A program made the translations under genes and the position numbers. From Streptomyces flavidovirens DSM 40150 (GTDB lineage Bacteria; Actinomycetota; Actinomycetes; Streptomycetales; Streptomycetaceae), in assembly GCF_000429085.1 (NCBI RefSeq), contig NZ_AUBE01000002.1, positions 102,824-166,823 on the forward strand: a stretch of 64,000 nucleotides of DNA, read 5' to 3'. Below, one piece after another: positions 36,033 through 45,135 of the stretch (its first letter is position 1; every line of letters starts with the position of its first letter). The notes beneath the pieces were generated by a model. It had not been told where the DNA came from. It was given only the letters and a program-made list of their open reading frames with translations, and made no database searches.

Positions 36033-38114
36033 TCACTGCGGGCGTACGGTCCCGTCGGTCAGGCCGTCGTACAGGCCCTGCACGAGTTGTTCGCCGAGCC
36101 GTCCCGCTCGCCGCAGCGCTTCCTCGAACTCCGCCAGCGTGCGGAAGCGTTCGCCGTACTGCCGCTGGTCGGCGAGTGGCAGCCGGGGCAGTTGGAGGCG
36201 GCGTACGTCGAGCCGGGTCGAGGTGGAGGCGTAGCTACTGGCCTGGCGGTTGTTCGCGGTGCCGCGCAGGAATCCGGCGAGGAACCAGGGGTCGAGGGCC
36301 GCCGGGTCGGGGCGCAGCAGTTGGAGGCTGCGGCCGAGAGCGGCGCCCGCGGTGGCCTCGTCGACGACGCGGGCGACCGTGCCGCCGCCGAGCACGGGCA
36401 CGACCACGTCGCCCGTCTCCACGAGAACGGGGTCTTCCGCCGGGCCTTCGGGGAGGGTGCCTGAGGGCGCGGTCGCGGCGAGCACGTCCTGCTCGGTGAG
36501 GACCCGTCCGCCGGAACCGGCTCCGGCGCCGCCCGCGCGCAGCACGAGGGCGCCCGCCCTGGCGAGTTCGCCGACGGTCGTGGTGGGCCAGCGCGGGGGC
36601 TGCGCGGGCTCCCCGGCGGGGGGCGTGAGATCGGTGGTCTGCCGCAGTGTTTCGGCCAGCCGCTCCCGTACGCGCGCGAGTTCGGCGGCGCCTCCGCCCG
36701 CGGCCGGGGGCGGCAGGTGGCGGGCGGGAGCGAGGTCCACGTCGTCGTCGAGCAGTTCGATGACGGACACCGAGCGGCTGATCCCCGGCCGTTCCTCGAC
36801 GGTGCCGTGGCGGTCGAAGGCCTGCCAGGTGTCGAGGACGGTGGAGTGCAGGGCCTGCCAGTCGAGCTTGTCGCGGCCCGCGGCGGAGAGGTCGGCGGTG
36901 TCGACGAGCAGCAGCTCGTGGGAGGGCCGCCCGTCGGGCGCGGGCTTGCGCAGCACCCACAGGTGGAGGGGGATGCCGTACGGGGGTGCGGCGCCGGCCG
37001 GGAGCGAGACGACGGCGCGCAGGGCGCCGCGGCGCAGCAGGTCGGCGCGGATGCGGCGGCCGGAGCGGCGGGACGCGGCGGCGGGGGGCATGAGGAGGAC
37101 GGCGGTGCCGCCTTCGCGCAGCCGGGCGAGTGCGTGCTGGACCCAGGCGAGTTCGGACTCCGTACGGGCGGGGAAGCCGTACTCCCAGCGGGCGTCGTAC
37201 GCCAGCTCGTCGTGGCCCCAGTTGCGTTCGTTGAACGGCGGGTGGCAGAGCACGGCGTCGGCGGCCAGGTGCGGGAAGGCGTCGGCGCGCAGGGCGTCGG
37301 CGGCGGCGACGCGCACTTCGGTGGTGCCGGTCTCGGTCTGGAGGGCGAGGCGCAGGGCGGCGAGGGCGGCCAGGTCCGGGTCGGTTTCCTGGCCGTGGAC
37401 GGCCCGCGCTTCCCGGGTGCCGGCGGACCGGTCATCGGCGGATGCGGCCCCGGCGGCACTGGCGACGGCGCGCAGCAGGGTCCCGGTGCCGCAGGCCGGG
37501 TCGAGGACGGTGCGGGGGCTGCCTGTGAGGGCGGCCATCAGGGCCGCCGGGCCCGGCGGGGTGAGTGTGTACTGGCGCGGGTTGGCGTCGAGGTGGCGGC
37601 CGAGCAGGAACTCGTACGTCTGACCGGCGCCGAGCTCGGCGGCGAGCTCGGCGGTCGCGCGCAGCAGGGGGACGGACGGGGTCAGCTCGGGCTGGCCCGG
37701 CGTGTGAACGGCGCGGTGCGGGCCGAAGCGGGGGGCGAGGATCTCCTCCAGGGCGGCCGACAGCAGGAACGCGAGCTTCTCGTCGGAGACGGCGGAGAGC
37801 TGGAGCCAGGCGGTCGGCCTGTCGCGTACGAGCAGGAGCACGCAGCCCGCGTGGATCAGGGCCGGGGCGGCGCCCGCGGGGTGGCCGGCGAGCTGCTGCC
37901 AGACCCGCTCGCGCAGGGGAACCTCGGCGATTTTCCCCTGGTCGCGCAGCCACTGTTCCACCTCGGCGAGGGCGAACGAGGGGCTCGTCTCGGTGCCGCC
38001 CACGGGTTTGGGGAAGTCGGGGTGGCGACGGCGCCAGTTGCTCACGGCGGCGCGGCCGACGCCGGCGAGCCGGGCGATTTGGGCGGCGGTCACTTCTGCT
38101 GCGTTGTCCGGCAC
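36033..38114 (-). CDS. HTH-fused N-6 DNA methylase-like protein with altered motif IV
   Basis: 693 residues. The N-terminal HTH (QIARLAGVGRAAVSNWRRRH, about residues 14-33) is followed by an HsdM-like methylase: SAM motif VLDPACGTGTLLRAVAS (near 200), HGQETDPDLAALAALRL, then AVLCHPPFNERNWG where N6-adenine methylases have (N/D)PP(Y/F). Asn is His here. The C-terminal part resembles a type I specificity or recognition domain (about 480-690). No restriction subunit or HsdR is adjacent. It may be a transcriptional regulator evolved from a methylase, or an inactive or solitary methylase. GTG 38114 has GGGGAG nine bases upstream. Confidence 0.85.
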   Translation of the reverse strand: MPDNAAEVTAAQIARLAGVGRAAVSNWRRRHPDFPKPVGGTETSPSFALAEVEQWLRDQGKIAEVPLRERVWQQLAGHPAGAAPALIHAGCVLLLVRDRPTAWLQLSAVSDEKLAFLLSAALEEILAPRFGPHRAVHTPGQPELTPSVPLLRATAELAAELGAGQTYEFLLGRHLDANPRQYTLTPPGPAALMAALTGSPRTVLDPACGTGTLLRAVASAAGAASADDRSAGTREARAVHGQETDPDLAALAALRLALQTETGTTEVRVAAADALRADAFPHLAADAVLCHPPFNERNWGHDELAYDARWEYGFPARTESELAWVQHALARLREGGTAVLLMPPAAASRRSGRRIRADLLRRGALRAVVSLPAGAAPPYGIPLHLWVLRKPAPDGRPSHELLLVDTADLSAAGRDKLDWQALHSTVLDTWQAFDRHGTVEERPGISRSVSVIELLDDDVDLAPARHLPPPAAGGGAAELARVRERLAETLRQTTDLTPPAGEPAQPPRWPTTTVGELARAGALVLRAGGAGAGSGGRVLTEQDVLAATAPSGTLPEGPAEDPVLVETGDVVVPVLGGGTVARVVDEATAGAALGRSLQLLRPDPAALDPWFLAGFLRGTANNRQASSYASTSTRLDVRRLQLPRLPLADQRQYGERFRTLAEFEEALRRAGRLGEQLVQGLYDGLTDGTVRPQ

Positions 38115-38184
38115 CGGCCGGCTCCCCTCGTACACCTGCGCCTGCTTGTGCACCGAGCATACCCATGCCCGCAAGACGGGCCGC

Positions 38185-38249
38185 TTCACGGCGTGAATCC
38201 AAGTCCAAGCGTGAATCGTGTTGACTCGGTTCACAAGCTCTGCTGTGAT
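38185..38249. promoter_or_regulatory. GTGAA/TTCAC box cluster and candidate promoter between divergent genes
   Basis: The palindrome TTCAC-GGC-GTGAA lies at 38185-38197. Further boxes GTGAA (38211-38215) and TTCAC (38230-38234) form a wider dyad. On the plus strand TTGACT (38221-38226), a 17-base spacer and TGTGAT (38244-38249) make a plausible promoter for the 38313 gene that the second dyad would cover. The HTH-methylase-like protein encoded divergently is a candidate binder. Confidence 0.4.
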
Positions 38250-38312
38250 TGACCCATCGCAGCAGAACGGGGCGGCAAGGCAGTCCCGCACACCCTTGTC
38301 CGGAGGACATCC

Positions 38313-39158
38313 ATGTCTCAGTACACGCAGCAGCCGCAGTTCCCGCAGGGACCGACGCCGGCCGCACAGGCCCGCAACGGCCTGGGCACCGCCGCCCTGA
38401 TCCTCGGCATCATCGGCGCGTTGTCGGGTCTGATCCCGTTCTTCTTCTGGCTCGCCGGCATCCTCGGCGTCATCGCCCTGATCATGGGCCTGGCCGGCCG
38501 GGGCCGCGCCAAGCGCGGCGGTGCCACCAACAAGGGGGTCGCCCTGGCGGGCGCCATCCTGGGCCTGATCTCGCTGATCATGTCGGTGGTCGGCGCGGTG
38601 ATCCTCTTCAAGGCCGTGGACGACGCGGTGAAGGACATCGACAAGGCGACCAGCGGCTCGTCGGCGAGCAAGGAGCCGGGCGACGGCTCGGCAAAGGGCA
38701 GCGGCAAGGACAAGGGCAAGAACCAGGGCAAGGGCGGCAGCGCGGGCAGCGACACGGGTAAGGACGCCGAGACGCTGGAAGCCGGCGACTCGGCCGTCTA
38801 CGACGACAAGCTGACCGTCACCATGTCCGCCCCCGAGGCGTACTCCCCCAGCGAGTACGCGATCGGCCACACCAAGGGCAACAAGGCCTACAAGGTCACG
38901 GTCGTCATCGACAACGCCGGCAAGGAGAAGTTCGACGCCGCCCTCGTCACCGCCGAGGCCCGCGCCGGCAAGGACGGCGTGAAGGCGGAGCAGATCTTCG
39001 ACGAAGAGGTCGGCGAGGTCTTCACCGGCACGGTCATGCCGGGCAAGAAGGCCACCGTGGTGTACGCCTTCGACACCCCCGCCGACGCCAAGACCCTGCT
39101 CGTCGAGATCTCCCCCGACTTCTCCCACGACACGTCGCAGTGGAACCTGAAGCTCTGA
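38313..39158 (+). CDS. DUF4190/DUF4352 membrane-anchored protein
   Basis: 281 residues. Gln/Pro-rich N-terminus, then two membrane helices (AALILGIIGALSGLIPFFFWLAG and GVALAGAILGLISLIMSVVG) as in DUF4190. A Ser/Gly/Lys-rich linker leads to an extracytoplasmic immunoglobulin-like DUF4352 domain (LTVTMSAPEAYSPSEYAIGH; AYKVTVVIDNAG...VMPGKKATVVYAF). Function unknown; DUF4352 proteins are often surface-exposed or telokin-like lipoproteins. ATG 38313 has GGAGGA seven bases upstream. Followed by a strong terminator. Confidence 0.85.
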   Translation: MSQYTQQPQFPQGPTPAAQARNGLGTAALILGIIGALSGLIPFFFWLAGILGVIALIMGLAGRGRAKRGGATNKGVALAGAILGLISLIMSVVGAVILFKAVDDAVKDIDKATSGSSASKEPGDGSAKGSGKDKGKNQGKGGSAGSDTGKDAETLEAGDSAVYDDKLTVTMSAPEAYSPSEYAIGHTKGNKAYKVTVVIDNAGKEKFDAALVTAEARAGKDGVKAEQIFDEEVGEVFTGTVMPGKKATVVYAFDTPADAKTLLVEISPDFSHDTSQWNLKL

Positions 39159-39194
39159 TCAGGCATCACCGCATCACTCGTATCACCGAAGACC

Positions 39195-39233
39195 GTCCGG
39201 CCCACTCGCGCACCCCCCGCGAGTGGGCCGGAC
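39195..39233 (+). terminator. Strong hairpin after the DUF4190/4352 gene
   Basis: Perfect 16-bp stem GTCCGGCCCACTCGCG / CGCGAGTGGGCCGGAC, 7-base loop. It also lies past the end of the opposing HNH gene fragment, so may act in both directions. Confidence 0.85.
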
Positions 39234-39270
39234 ACTTCCATGCCTCACGCGTTCAGGCTCTTCTCGCGCC

Positions 39271-39776
39271 TCACCGCCCGAAACGGGTCGGCGCCTCGGT
39301 CGGACCGCCGCCGGACGGCAGCCGCTCGTCCGGGCACCGCGACAGCACACGCCTCATCGCATCCCGCTCGGCGCCGGTCACCCACAGCTCGTACTTCTTC
39401 TTCACGGACACCTGACGGGCCACGTACACACAGCGGTACGCCTTGTTGCCGGGCAGCCAGGTCGCCGTATCGCCGTCGCTCTTGCGGCGGTTGGCGGAGG
39501 AGTCGACGGCCAGCAGGTTCAGCGGGTCGTTGGCGAAGGCGACCCGCTTGCGGCGCTGCCACGTGTGGGCGCCCTTCTGCCAGGCGTCGGAGAGGGCGAC
39601 GACATGGTCGATGTCGACCTTGCTGCGCCCGCGCACGAACTCCACGCGCCGCCCGGTGTACGGGTCCTCGGTGAGCGTCCCGGCGGCCACCTTGCAGGCC
39701 GCCGCACCGCCGCTGTCACCACCACCGCCCCTGAACCGCACGCCGGCCAGATCCCGCTTCAGTATGTCGTCGCGGG
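39271..39776 (-). pseudogene. 3' half of the HNH nuclease-like gene interrupted by the mobile element
   Basis: Codes the C-terminal ~168 residues of an HNH/DUF1524-type protein: RDDILKRDLAGVRF, the HNH core VDIDHVVALSDAWQKG, ANDPLNLLAVDSSANRRKSD, ATWLPGNKAYRCVYV. The frame runs on into the element to a spurious start near 39810, but homology begins exactly at the 6-bp core 39771-39776. The missing N-terminal half is at 45988-46267. Joining the halves across one copy of the core restores an uninterrupted ~259-residue frame with the conserved NGCGTRDDILK junction. Whether this fragment is still translated is unknown. Confidence 0.88.
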
Positions 39777-39782
39777 TTATCT
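39771..39782. other. Left end of the mobile element (attL core and terminus)
   Basis: CGCGGG (39771-39776) is the host/element core, identical to 45988-45993. TTATCT (39777-39782) is the element terminus, the exact inverse of AGATAA at the other end. In a circular form the joint would read AGATAA-CGCGGG-TTATCT: a 6-bp spacer between perfect inverted arms, the shape of a tyrosine-recombinase core site. Confidence 0.85.
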
Positions 39783-39899
39783 GCAGCCCCTTCATCGATG
39801 CGATGCACATGAGGCACAGCCGTAACCCATTCCTGTCCCTCGCCGTTATCGGTCATGCCGTGAGGCACATGAGCGACATCGGAGACAGGAAGCAGATCC

Positions 39900-41030
39900 A
39901 TGACGTTATGCACAGAGAAGGCCGTCTCGCCCACCACCGGCGAGACCACTTGGCTCCTGGTCGACGAAGAAACGTACGCACCTCACCCCGAAGCCCGTGA
40001 GTTCTCCCTGTATCTGCGCGGAGCCGGGCGGTCACCGCAGACACAGCGCGCGTACATCCCCAGAATCGGCCGCTTCCTCAATTGGTGCGCAGAGCGGGTC
40101 ACCGACTGGAGGACCGTCCGGCTCGGGGACATGAGTCTGTTCAAGTTCCACATCGAACGGACACCGACCCAGTACGGACGGCCTCCGTCCGGCAAGACCG
40201 TCAACGCCACGCTCACGGCGGTGTGTGAGTTCCTCCGCTTCTGCGCCGTCCAGGGGCACGTGGATCACGAAGTCGCCGCGCGTCTCAGCGAGCCGCGCTT
40301 CCTCGCCCACGCCCCGGCCGGCTTCGATCCCGGCGAGGGCGGCCAGCACCTGATGGTCAAAGCCCGCGTCCTGAAGGCGCCGGAGATCGAGCGGGCACCA
40401 CAGACGCTCACTGGCGTCCAGACGGAGCAGGTCATCGACGCCGCTCGCACTGCGCGTGACCGGCTGCTGCTGACCGTCCTGGTGGAAGCGGGCCTTCGCA
40501 TCGGCGAAGCCCTTGGACTGCGGCGTGAGGACATGCATCTACTCCCCGACTCCACGCACTTGGGCTGCCGAACCGGTGGCGCGCACCTGCACGTCAGGCC
40601 CCGTCAGGACAACGTCAACGGGGCGCGGGCCAAGGCCGGGCGCCCTCGCATGGTCCCACTCACACCGGAAGTGGTGCACCGATACCGCGATCATCTCGCC
40701 GAGCGTGAACAGGTGGTCGGTGCCGCCGACTGTGACTACGTCTTCCTCAACCTCGTCGGCGTCCACGCGGGGCGTCCGCTCTCGTACTCCAATACCAAGC
40801 AAGTGATTGAACGGATCGGCAGGCGCTGTGGTCTGACCGCCCGGCCGCACATGATGCGGCACACAGCCGCCACCCGCTGGATCCGCAACGGGGTCGCCCC
40901 GGACGTCGTGCAGACCCTCCTGGGGCACGCCTCCTCGGCGAGCACGGCCGTGTACCTGCACGCCCAGGACGAGGACCTCCGCGCAGCCGTCGCGGCCGTC
41001 GAAAGCCTCGCGCCGGAGCTGTTGCGATGA
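39900..41030 (+). CDS. Tyrosine recombinase A (TnpA-like) with a TTA third codon
   Basis: 376 residues. N-terminal SAM-like core-binding domain ([29 protein letters not shown], residues 37-65), then the catalytic domain: Arg in [19 protein letters not shown], HxxR in [11 protein letters not shown], His in [10 protein letters not shown], and nucleophile Tyr in AVYLHAQDE. It acts on the element ends described. The third codon is TTA (39906-39908), so translation should need the bldA tRNA, a common brake on Streptomyces mobile and developmental genes. ATG 39900 follows AGGAAG at eight bases. Its stop overlaps the next ATG. Confidence 0.92.
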   Translation: MTLCTEKAVSPTTGETTWLLVDEETYAPHPEAREFSLYLRGAGRSPQTQRAYIPRIGRFLNWCAERVTDWRTVRLGDMSLFKFHIERTPTQYGRPPSGKTVNATLTAVCEFLRFCAVQGHVDHEVAARLSEPRFLAHAPAGFDPGEGGQHLMVKARVLKAPEIERAPQTLTGVQTEQVIDAARTARDRLLLTVLVEAGLRIGEALGLRREDMHLLPDSTHLGCRTGGAHLHVRPRQDNVNGARAKAGRPRMVPLTPEVVHRYRDHLAEREQVVGAADCDYVFLNLVGVHAGRPLSYSNTKQVIERIGRRCGLTARPHMMRHTAATRWIRNGVAPDVVQTLLGHASSASTAVYLHAQDEDLRAAVAAVESLAPELLR

Positions 41031-43231
41031 CCGTTGCGCTCCTCCGCTCCGCTGCCGTTCCCTCCGTTTCCGGTACCCCGGAGTGGCCGTCGTGGCTCGC
41101 GGCACGCCTGCCTTCGGGCTGGCGCACGGGTGAGTGGGACCCCGTACAGGCACTGTTCACTGCCGATCCCGGCAACTCGGCAACCAACGTGTTCGTCTGC
41201 TCCGTGGTCGCCTGCGCCACCCATGTGGCGAGCAACGGAACCCGCTGCGACGCCTGCCGGAAGGCCCGCTACCTCCTGGGGAACCCCTCGGACTTCGACA
41301 CCACGCACGCCCCGGATCCGTCCCTCCGCAGGCCCAACACCTCCGCTGACGGGGCGATGCCGGGCGTCTCCCAGTTCTCGCTCGCCGGGGTGAGCCCTAC
41401 GGTCCGCCAGGAACTCCTGTACGGGCTCCAACAACGAGACGACGCCGGGATCAGCCTGGTCCCCCAACGGGTACGCCGCATTGTGGCCGGCCTCCCCGCC
41501 GGACTCGGCTCGCTCCTCGACTTGGACACCTCCTTCCCCACCAGGCTTCCGGCTGCGAGCGCCGGTGTGCTGAACGGGGTTCTTCTGCACGTCCGCCGTG
41601 CACGCGTCGGGTTCGAGGGCACCGATCCGACCTCGGGCGACGTATGGGAGTGCGCGCTCATCGGGCTGACGGCCGGTCGCGGTCGCAAGTACGCCGCTGT
41701 GCACGGCGACATCGACTTCCGTCCGGTGAAGCAGCGCTGGCTGCGAGAACTGGTCAAGGAATACGGCCGCACCGCGCGCCCGGCGGTCCTCGATCTCCGG
41801 CAGACCGTATATGCAGCCACCATCGCCTCCTCCGCGCTGGCGGGCAGGCCGCACAGCGAGGAGCCTGAGGCGCTCACCATGGCCGACATAAACGCTGTGG
41901 TGGACCTTTTCCGGATCACCAAGCGGCCCGAGGACGGTCACGACTACTCCACCAGCCACCGCAGGGCACTGCTCCGCCACTGGCGCACGTTTCTGGACTA
42001 CGCCCGCCAGGCCGGCATGATGGATCATGTGCCGGGTGGGTTCGCGGTGAATCCCCGCTTCCACACCATCGCCGCCGCAGAGGTGACCGAGGACGATCTC
42101 GGCCGTGCGATCCCCGAGCACGTCATCGCTCAGCTCGATGCGCACCTCGCCCTGCTGGGCACTTCGACGGCATACGCGAGCGGCGGCTGGGCGGCAGCCG
42201 ACTTCGCGCGGATGTACCAGGTGGTCTACGCGGTCCTTCGGGACACTGGCCGGCGCCCAGGGGAGGCCACCAGCCTGCGCCGCGACTGCCTGGAGCGGGT
42301 GGACGGCAAGCCGACGCTGATCTATGACAACCACAAGCGGCGGCGCCACGGCCGCCGCCTGCCTGTCTCCGAAAGCACCGCCCAGCTGATCGAAACCTGG
42401 CAGAAGGAACTCGATGCGCTGCCAGCCGTACCGGGGTGTGGCCAGTGGCTGTTCCCCTCGCCGGGGCAGCGCAATCGGCCACGCCGCGGTCATCTGAAGG
42501 CCGCGCAGTTCTGCAACCGGATCTTCCGTGACTGGGTCGATGAGCTGATCCCGGACCTCGTGGACGACAGGCTCGACGAGGACGGCGCCCCGCTCGCCTA
42601 CGACCGCACCCAGATCGTCCCGTACGGCTTCCGCCACGCGTACGCCCAGCGCCATGCGGACGCGGGCACCCGCCCCGATGTCCTGCGGGAACTCATGGAC
42701 CACCGTTCACTGGACGTGACCATGGGCTACTACAAGGTCTCCCTCACCCGGAAACAGGAGGCCGTACGAACGGTCGCGGCGCTCGCCGTCGACCGGCACG
42801 GCACAGCCCACGGCTTCAGCGATCCCCTCGCCTACGAGGTGGAGAGCGTCGGGGTTCCGTACGGCGGCTGCACCGAACCGAGCAACGTCAAGGCCGGCGG
42901 TGGCCACTGCCGCATCCGCTTCCAGTGCGCCGGATGCGACTTCTACCGGCCTGATCCCTCCTACCTGCCTGCCCTGGAACAGCAGATCACGGACCTGCGG
43001 GCCGACAAGGAAGCCGCCCTCGCGATGGAGGCCGCCGACTGGGTCGTGCGCAATCTCGACGACCAGATCCGCGCCTACTCGAAGTCGGCCGACGAGATGC
43101 GGCGGAAACTCGACGCGCTGCCCCTCGAGGAGCGGGCCGCCGTCGAATCCGCCTCGCGTGAGCTGCGCAAGGCACGTTCCGCTGCGGCCTTCGTCCCTCT
43201 GCAGGCACTGACCACACGGAGTTCCGAATGA
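41027..43231 (+). CDS. Large tyrosine recombinase B (TnpB-like) with cysteine clusters
   Basis: 734 residues, about twice a typical integrase. A putative zinc cluster near residue 50 ([10 protein letters not shown]...RCDACRKAR) and a second after the catalytic domain (GGCTEPSN...[15 protein letters not shown], near 620) bracket a long central DNA-binding region. Catalytic residues are [16 protein letters not shown], the [11 protein letters not shown] histidine/arginine pair, [10 protein letters not shown], and Tyr in [10 protein letters not shown]-terminal coiled coil follows ([16 protein letters not shown]). ATG 41027 overlaps the tnpA-like stop, and the stop overlaps the next gene. Domain layout and order match Tn554-type TnpB. 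Confidence 0.92.
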   Translation: MTVALLRSAAVPSVSGTPEWPSWLAARLPSGWRTGEWDPVQALFTADPGNSATNVFVCSVVACATHVASNGTRCDACRKARYLLGNPSDFDTTHAPDPSLRRPNTSADGAMPGVSQFSLAGVSPTVRQELLYGLQQRDDAGISLVPQRVRRIVAGLPAGLGSLLDLDTSFPTRLPAASAGVLNGVLLHVRRARVGFEGTDPTSGDVWECALIGLTAGRGRKYAAVHGDIDFRPVKQRWLRELVKEYGRTARPAVLDLRQTVYAATIASSALAGRPHSEEPEALTMADINAVVDLFRITKRPEDGHDYSTSHRRALLRHWRTFLDYARQAGMMDHVPGGFAVNPRFHTIAAAEVTEDDLGRAIPEHVIAQLDAHLALLGTSTAYASGGWAAADFARMYQVVYAVLRDTGRRPGEATSLRRDCLERVDGKPTLIYDNHKRRRHGRRLPVSESTAQLIETWQKELDALPAVPGCGQWLFPSPGQRNRPRRGHLKAAQFCNRIFRDWVDELIPDLVDDRLDEDGAPLAYDRTQIVPYGFRHAYAQRHADAGTRPDVLRELMDHRSLDVTMGYYKVSLTRKQEAVRTVAALAVDRHGTAHGFSDPLAYEVESVGVPYGGCTEPSNVKAGGGHCRIRFQCAGCDFYRPDPSYLPALEQQITDLRADKEAALAMEAADWVVRNLDDQIRAYSKSADEMRRKLDALPLEERAAVESASRELRKARSAAAFVPLQALTTRSSE

Positions 43232-43827
43232 CGCGCCCCGCCGCTTCCGGCGGCAACGACAGGGACGCCCGAGTCGAGCGCCTGCGCGTCAGCCGCGCCA
43301 AGGACAGCGAAGACAAGACCAGGCGTGCGCTCGAAGCCGTAGAGGGCCTTCTCCGCTCGGGACGACGGATCACCGTCACCCAAGTGGCGCGGGAAGCCTC
43401 GGTGTCCACGTGGTTCGTCTACAACCAGCCTCAGGTGCACCAGGCCGTTCAGGACGGCATCACCGCCCAGCGAGCGCGGGGGCGCCAGAACTCCCTCGCT
43501 CCTGAGGCATCTCAGGTGTCTCCGGCCGGGTTGCGGACGGATCTTGCACTGGCCCGCGAAGAGATCAAGGACCTCAAGAAGGAGCGCGATCGGCTCCGTA
43601 ACCGGGTCAGGCTGTCTCTCGGCGCCGAGTTGGAGGGCGTGAACCGGAATGAGCTGATCGAGCGGGTACAGCAGATCGAACAGCGGAATACTGCGTTGGA
43701 GCAAGCGTTGTCAGAGGCCAGGGATCAGATCGCGGCCCTGGAGGGCCAACTGCGTGGGGCGGAGGACGACCTCACCGCCGCACGAGCCAGTCTCCGCCGT
43801 GCCATGCGGTCCGTTCCGACCCCGTAA
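43228..43827 (+). CDS. TnpC-like HTH/coiled-coil protein (DUF6262 type)
   Basis: 199 residues. An HTH-like segment (LLRSGRRITVTQVAREASVS, about residues 45-70) precedes a long coiled coil from about 105 to 190 (EEIKDLKKERDRLRNRVR; VQQIEQRNTALEQALSEARD). Third gene of the recombinase trio; Tn554 TnpC influences efficiency and orientation of transposition, and this protein is probably an accessory DNA-binding factor. ATG 43228 overlaps the upstream stop (ATGA). Confidence 0.88.
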   Translation: MTRPAASGGNDRDARVERLRVSRAKDSEDKTRRALEAVEGLLRSGRRITVTQVAREASVSTWFVYNQPQVHQAVQDGITAQRARGRQNSLAPEASQVSPAGLRTDLALAREEIKDLKKERDRLRNRVRLSLGAELEGVNRNELIERVQQIEQRNTALEQALSEARDQIAALEGQLRGAEDDLTAARASLRRAMRSVPTP

Positions 43828-43942
43828 CCCGTGCTGCATGGCCCCGCTTTGTGGTTGTCCGGCTCTCACCCCGTTGACCGGACAGCCACAAGGCACGACG
43901 TCCCCACGGTGAGAACTTCACCGCAGCGGGCTCCGGGCATGC

Positions 43943-45112
43943 TCAATCGGTGTCCGTCGCGGCCAACACCGCCAGTCGTCGGCGTCCTGGAGAGACCGAG
44001 GTCAGGCCGATGTCCCAGGCCACGCGCTCGAACCACTTGGTGTCGGCCCCGAAGCTGTACCAGGCGCACTCCCGTGCACATGCCTCGACCTCCTCCGCGG
44101 GGGCGCCCTCGGCAGTACCGGAGAGGCCTGCCAGGGACTGCCACGCGGCCAGCCGTCCGTAAGCACCGCGTGCGCCGGAGTTATAGGCACCTCCCCTGGA
44201 CGCGGCGGCGAAGAGGACCCTCCATGCCTGGTCCGGCGGGCAGGCCGCGACCGAGAAGGTGGTCTTCTTCCCTGCACCCTTCAGGCATTCCAGGCCCAGT
44301 CCCAGCAACATGCTCGGTACCGACTCGGCTACCAGAGGAGTTGCCAGGTCGAAGACCCGCGCCTCGATCCGGCCGTTCGACTCCTCAGCCCAGTTCGCCA
44401 CGGCGGTGCCGATGCCCTTGGTGGCGGCTTCGGTCGTCGTTTCCTCGACCGACGGCACATGCGCCCCGGCATCGGCCCGCATCGCGCGATTCGCCGGCGA
44501 GCCGAACGGCATCGAGTGGCTGCCGCCGCGAGCGCTGTAGCTCGGCAGATCCGGCTGTCCTTCCACATCGGACAGCGCCAACGGCAGCCACCCCAGCGGG
44601 TGGTGCCTCCAGTGCGGCGACGTCGCCCATCCTGCGATCCCCGGAGTCTCCGTGACGTCGGCGCCCCTGAGCACCAGTTCGTGGAGGAGGCAGGCGCGCA
44701 GTTCCTCCGAGGCGTGCCCGGTGAACGCCACGGCCAGTTCCTCCACCGGCTGGCTTGAGGCCAGCAGAGAGGCCGCATAACGGTCCAGCTTCCTGTCAGC
44801 GGTCTGCGTCAAGGAGACCAGCCGCAGCGCCGCGGCGACGTTCCCGGGGCCGGGCATGGTGGACAGCAACCGGAGCAGGTAGTCGAAGACGCTCCCGTAC
44901 TGCCAAATCCGCCCGGCGTCGGAGGCGTAAGCGCCGGCCAGCGCTATGCCGAGATCCGCGAGGAAGGCAGCATCACCCCGCGCCAGACTGCGGTCAGCCG
45001 TCTCCCATATGCCGGTGACGCTCTTCAGTCCCGGCAGCTTCGTCACGATCTTCTGTATGGGGTCAGCCACGGTAGGCAGCGTATGTGTCCCACAGGCCGG
45101 AAGCGATGGCAT
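43943..45112 (-). CDS. Element cargo: uncharacterised protein (DUF6183-like)
   Basis: About 389 residues from ATG 45112. Soluble, mostly helical, with ADRSLARGDAAFLADLGIAL, ELVLRGADVTETPGIAGW, a WATSPHWRHHPLGWLPLAL stretch and a conserved-looking tail (FGADTKWFERVAWDIGLTS...RRLAVLAATDTD). It resembles the Streptomyces DUF6183 proteins from memory; function unknown. Start uncertain: GTG 45148 would overlap the HNH stop, GTG 45070 begins at VADPIQKIV, and none has a strong ribosome site. It is downstream of and co-directional with the HNH cargo gene, so the two probably form one transcript. Confidence 0.7.
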   Translation of the reverse strand: MPSLPACGTHTLPTVADPIQKIVTKLPGLKSVTGIWETADRSLARGDAAFLADLGIALAGAYASDAGRIWQYGSVFDYLLRLLSTMPGPGNVAAALRLVSLTQTADRKLDRYAASLLASSQPVEELAVAFTGHASEELRACLLHELVLRGADVTETPGIAGWATSPHWRHHPLGWLPLALSDVEGQPDLPSYSARGGSHSMPFGSPANRAMRADAGAHVPSVEETTTEAATKGIGTAVANWAEESNGRIEARVFDLATPLVAESVPSMLLGLGLECLKGAGKKTTFSVAACPPDQAWRVLFAAASRGGAYNSGARGAYGRLAAWQSLAGLSGTAEGAPAEEVEACARECAWYSFGADTKWFERVAWDIGLTSVSPGRRRLAVLAATDTD

Positions 45113-45135
45113 TTTCCCAGGTCGCTGCGGCTCGA

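Noticed and set aside
39271..39810. Apparent complete 179-residue HNH gene starting at 39810
   Set aside because: Residues upstream of RDDILK are element-encoded and have no counterpart in the family; the true N-terminal half is at 45988-46267, so this is a fragment.
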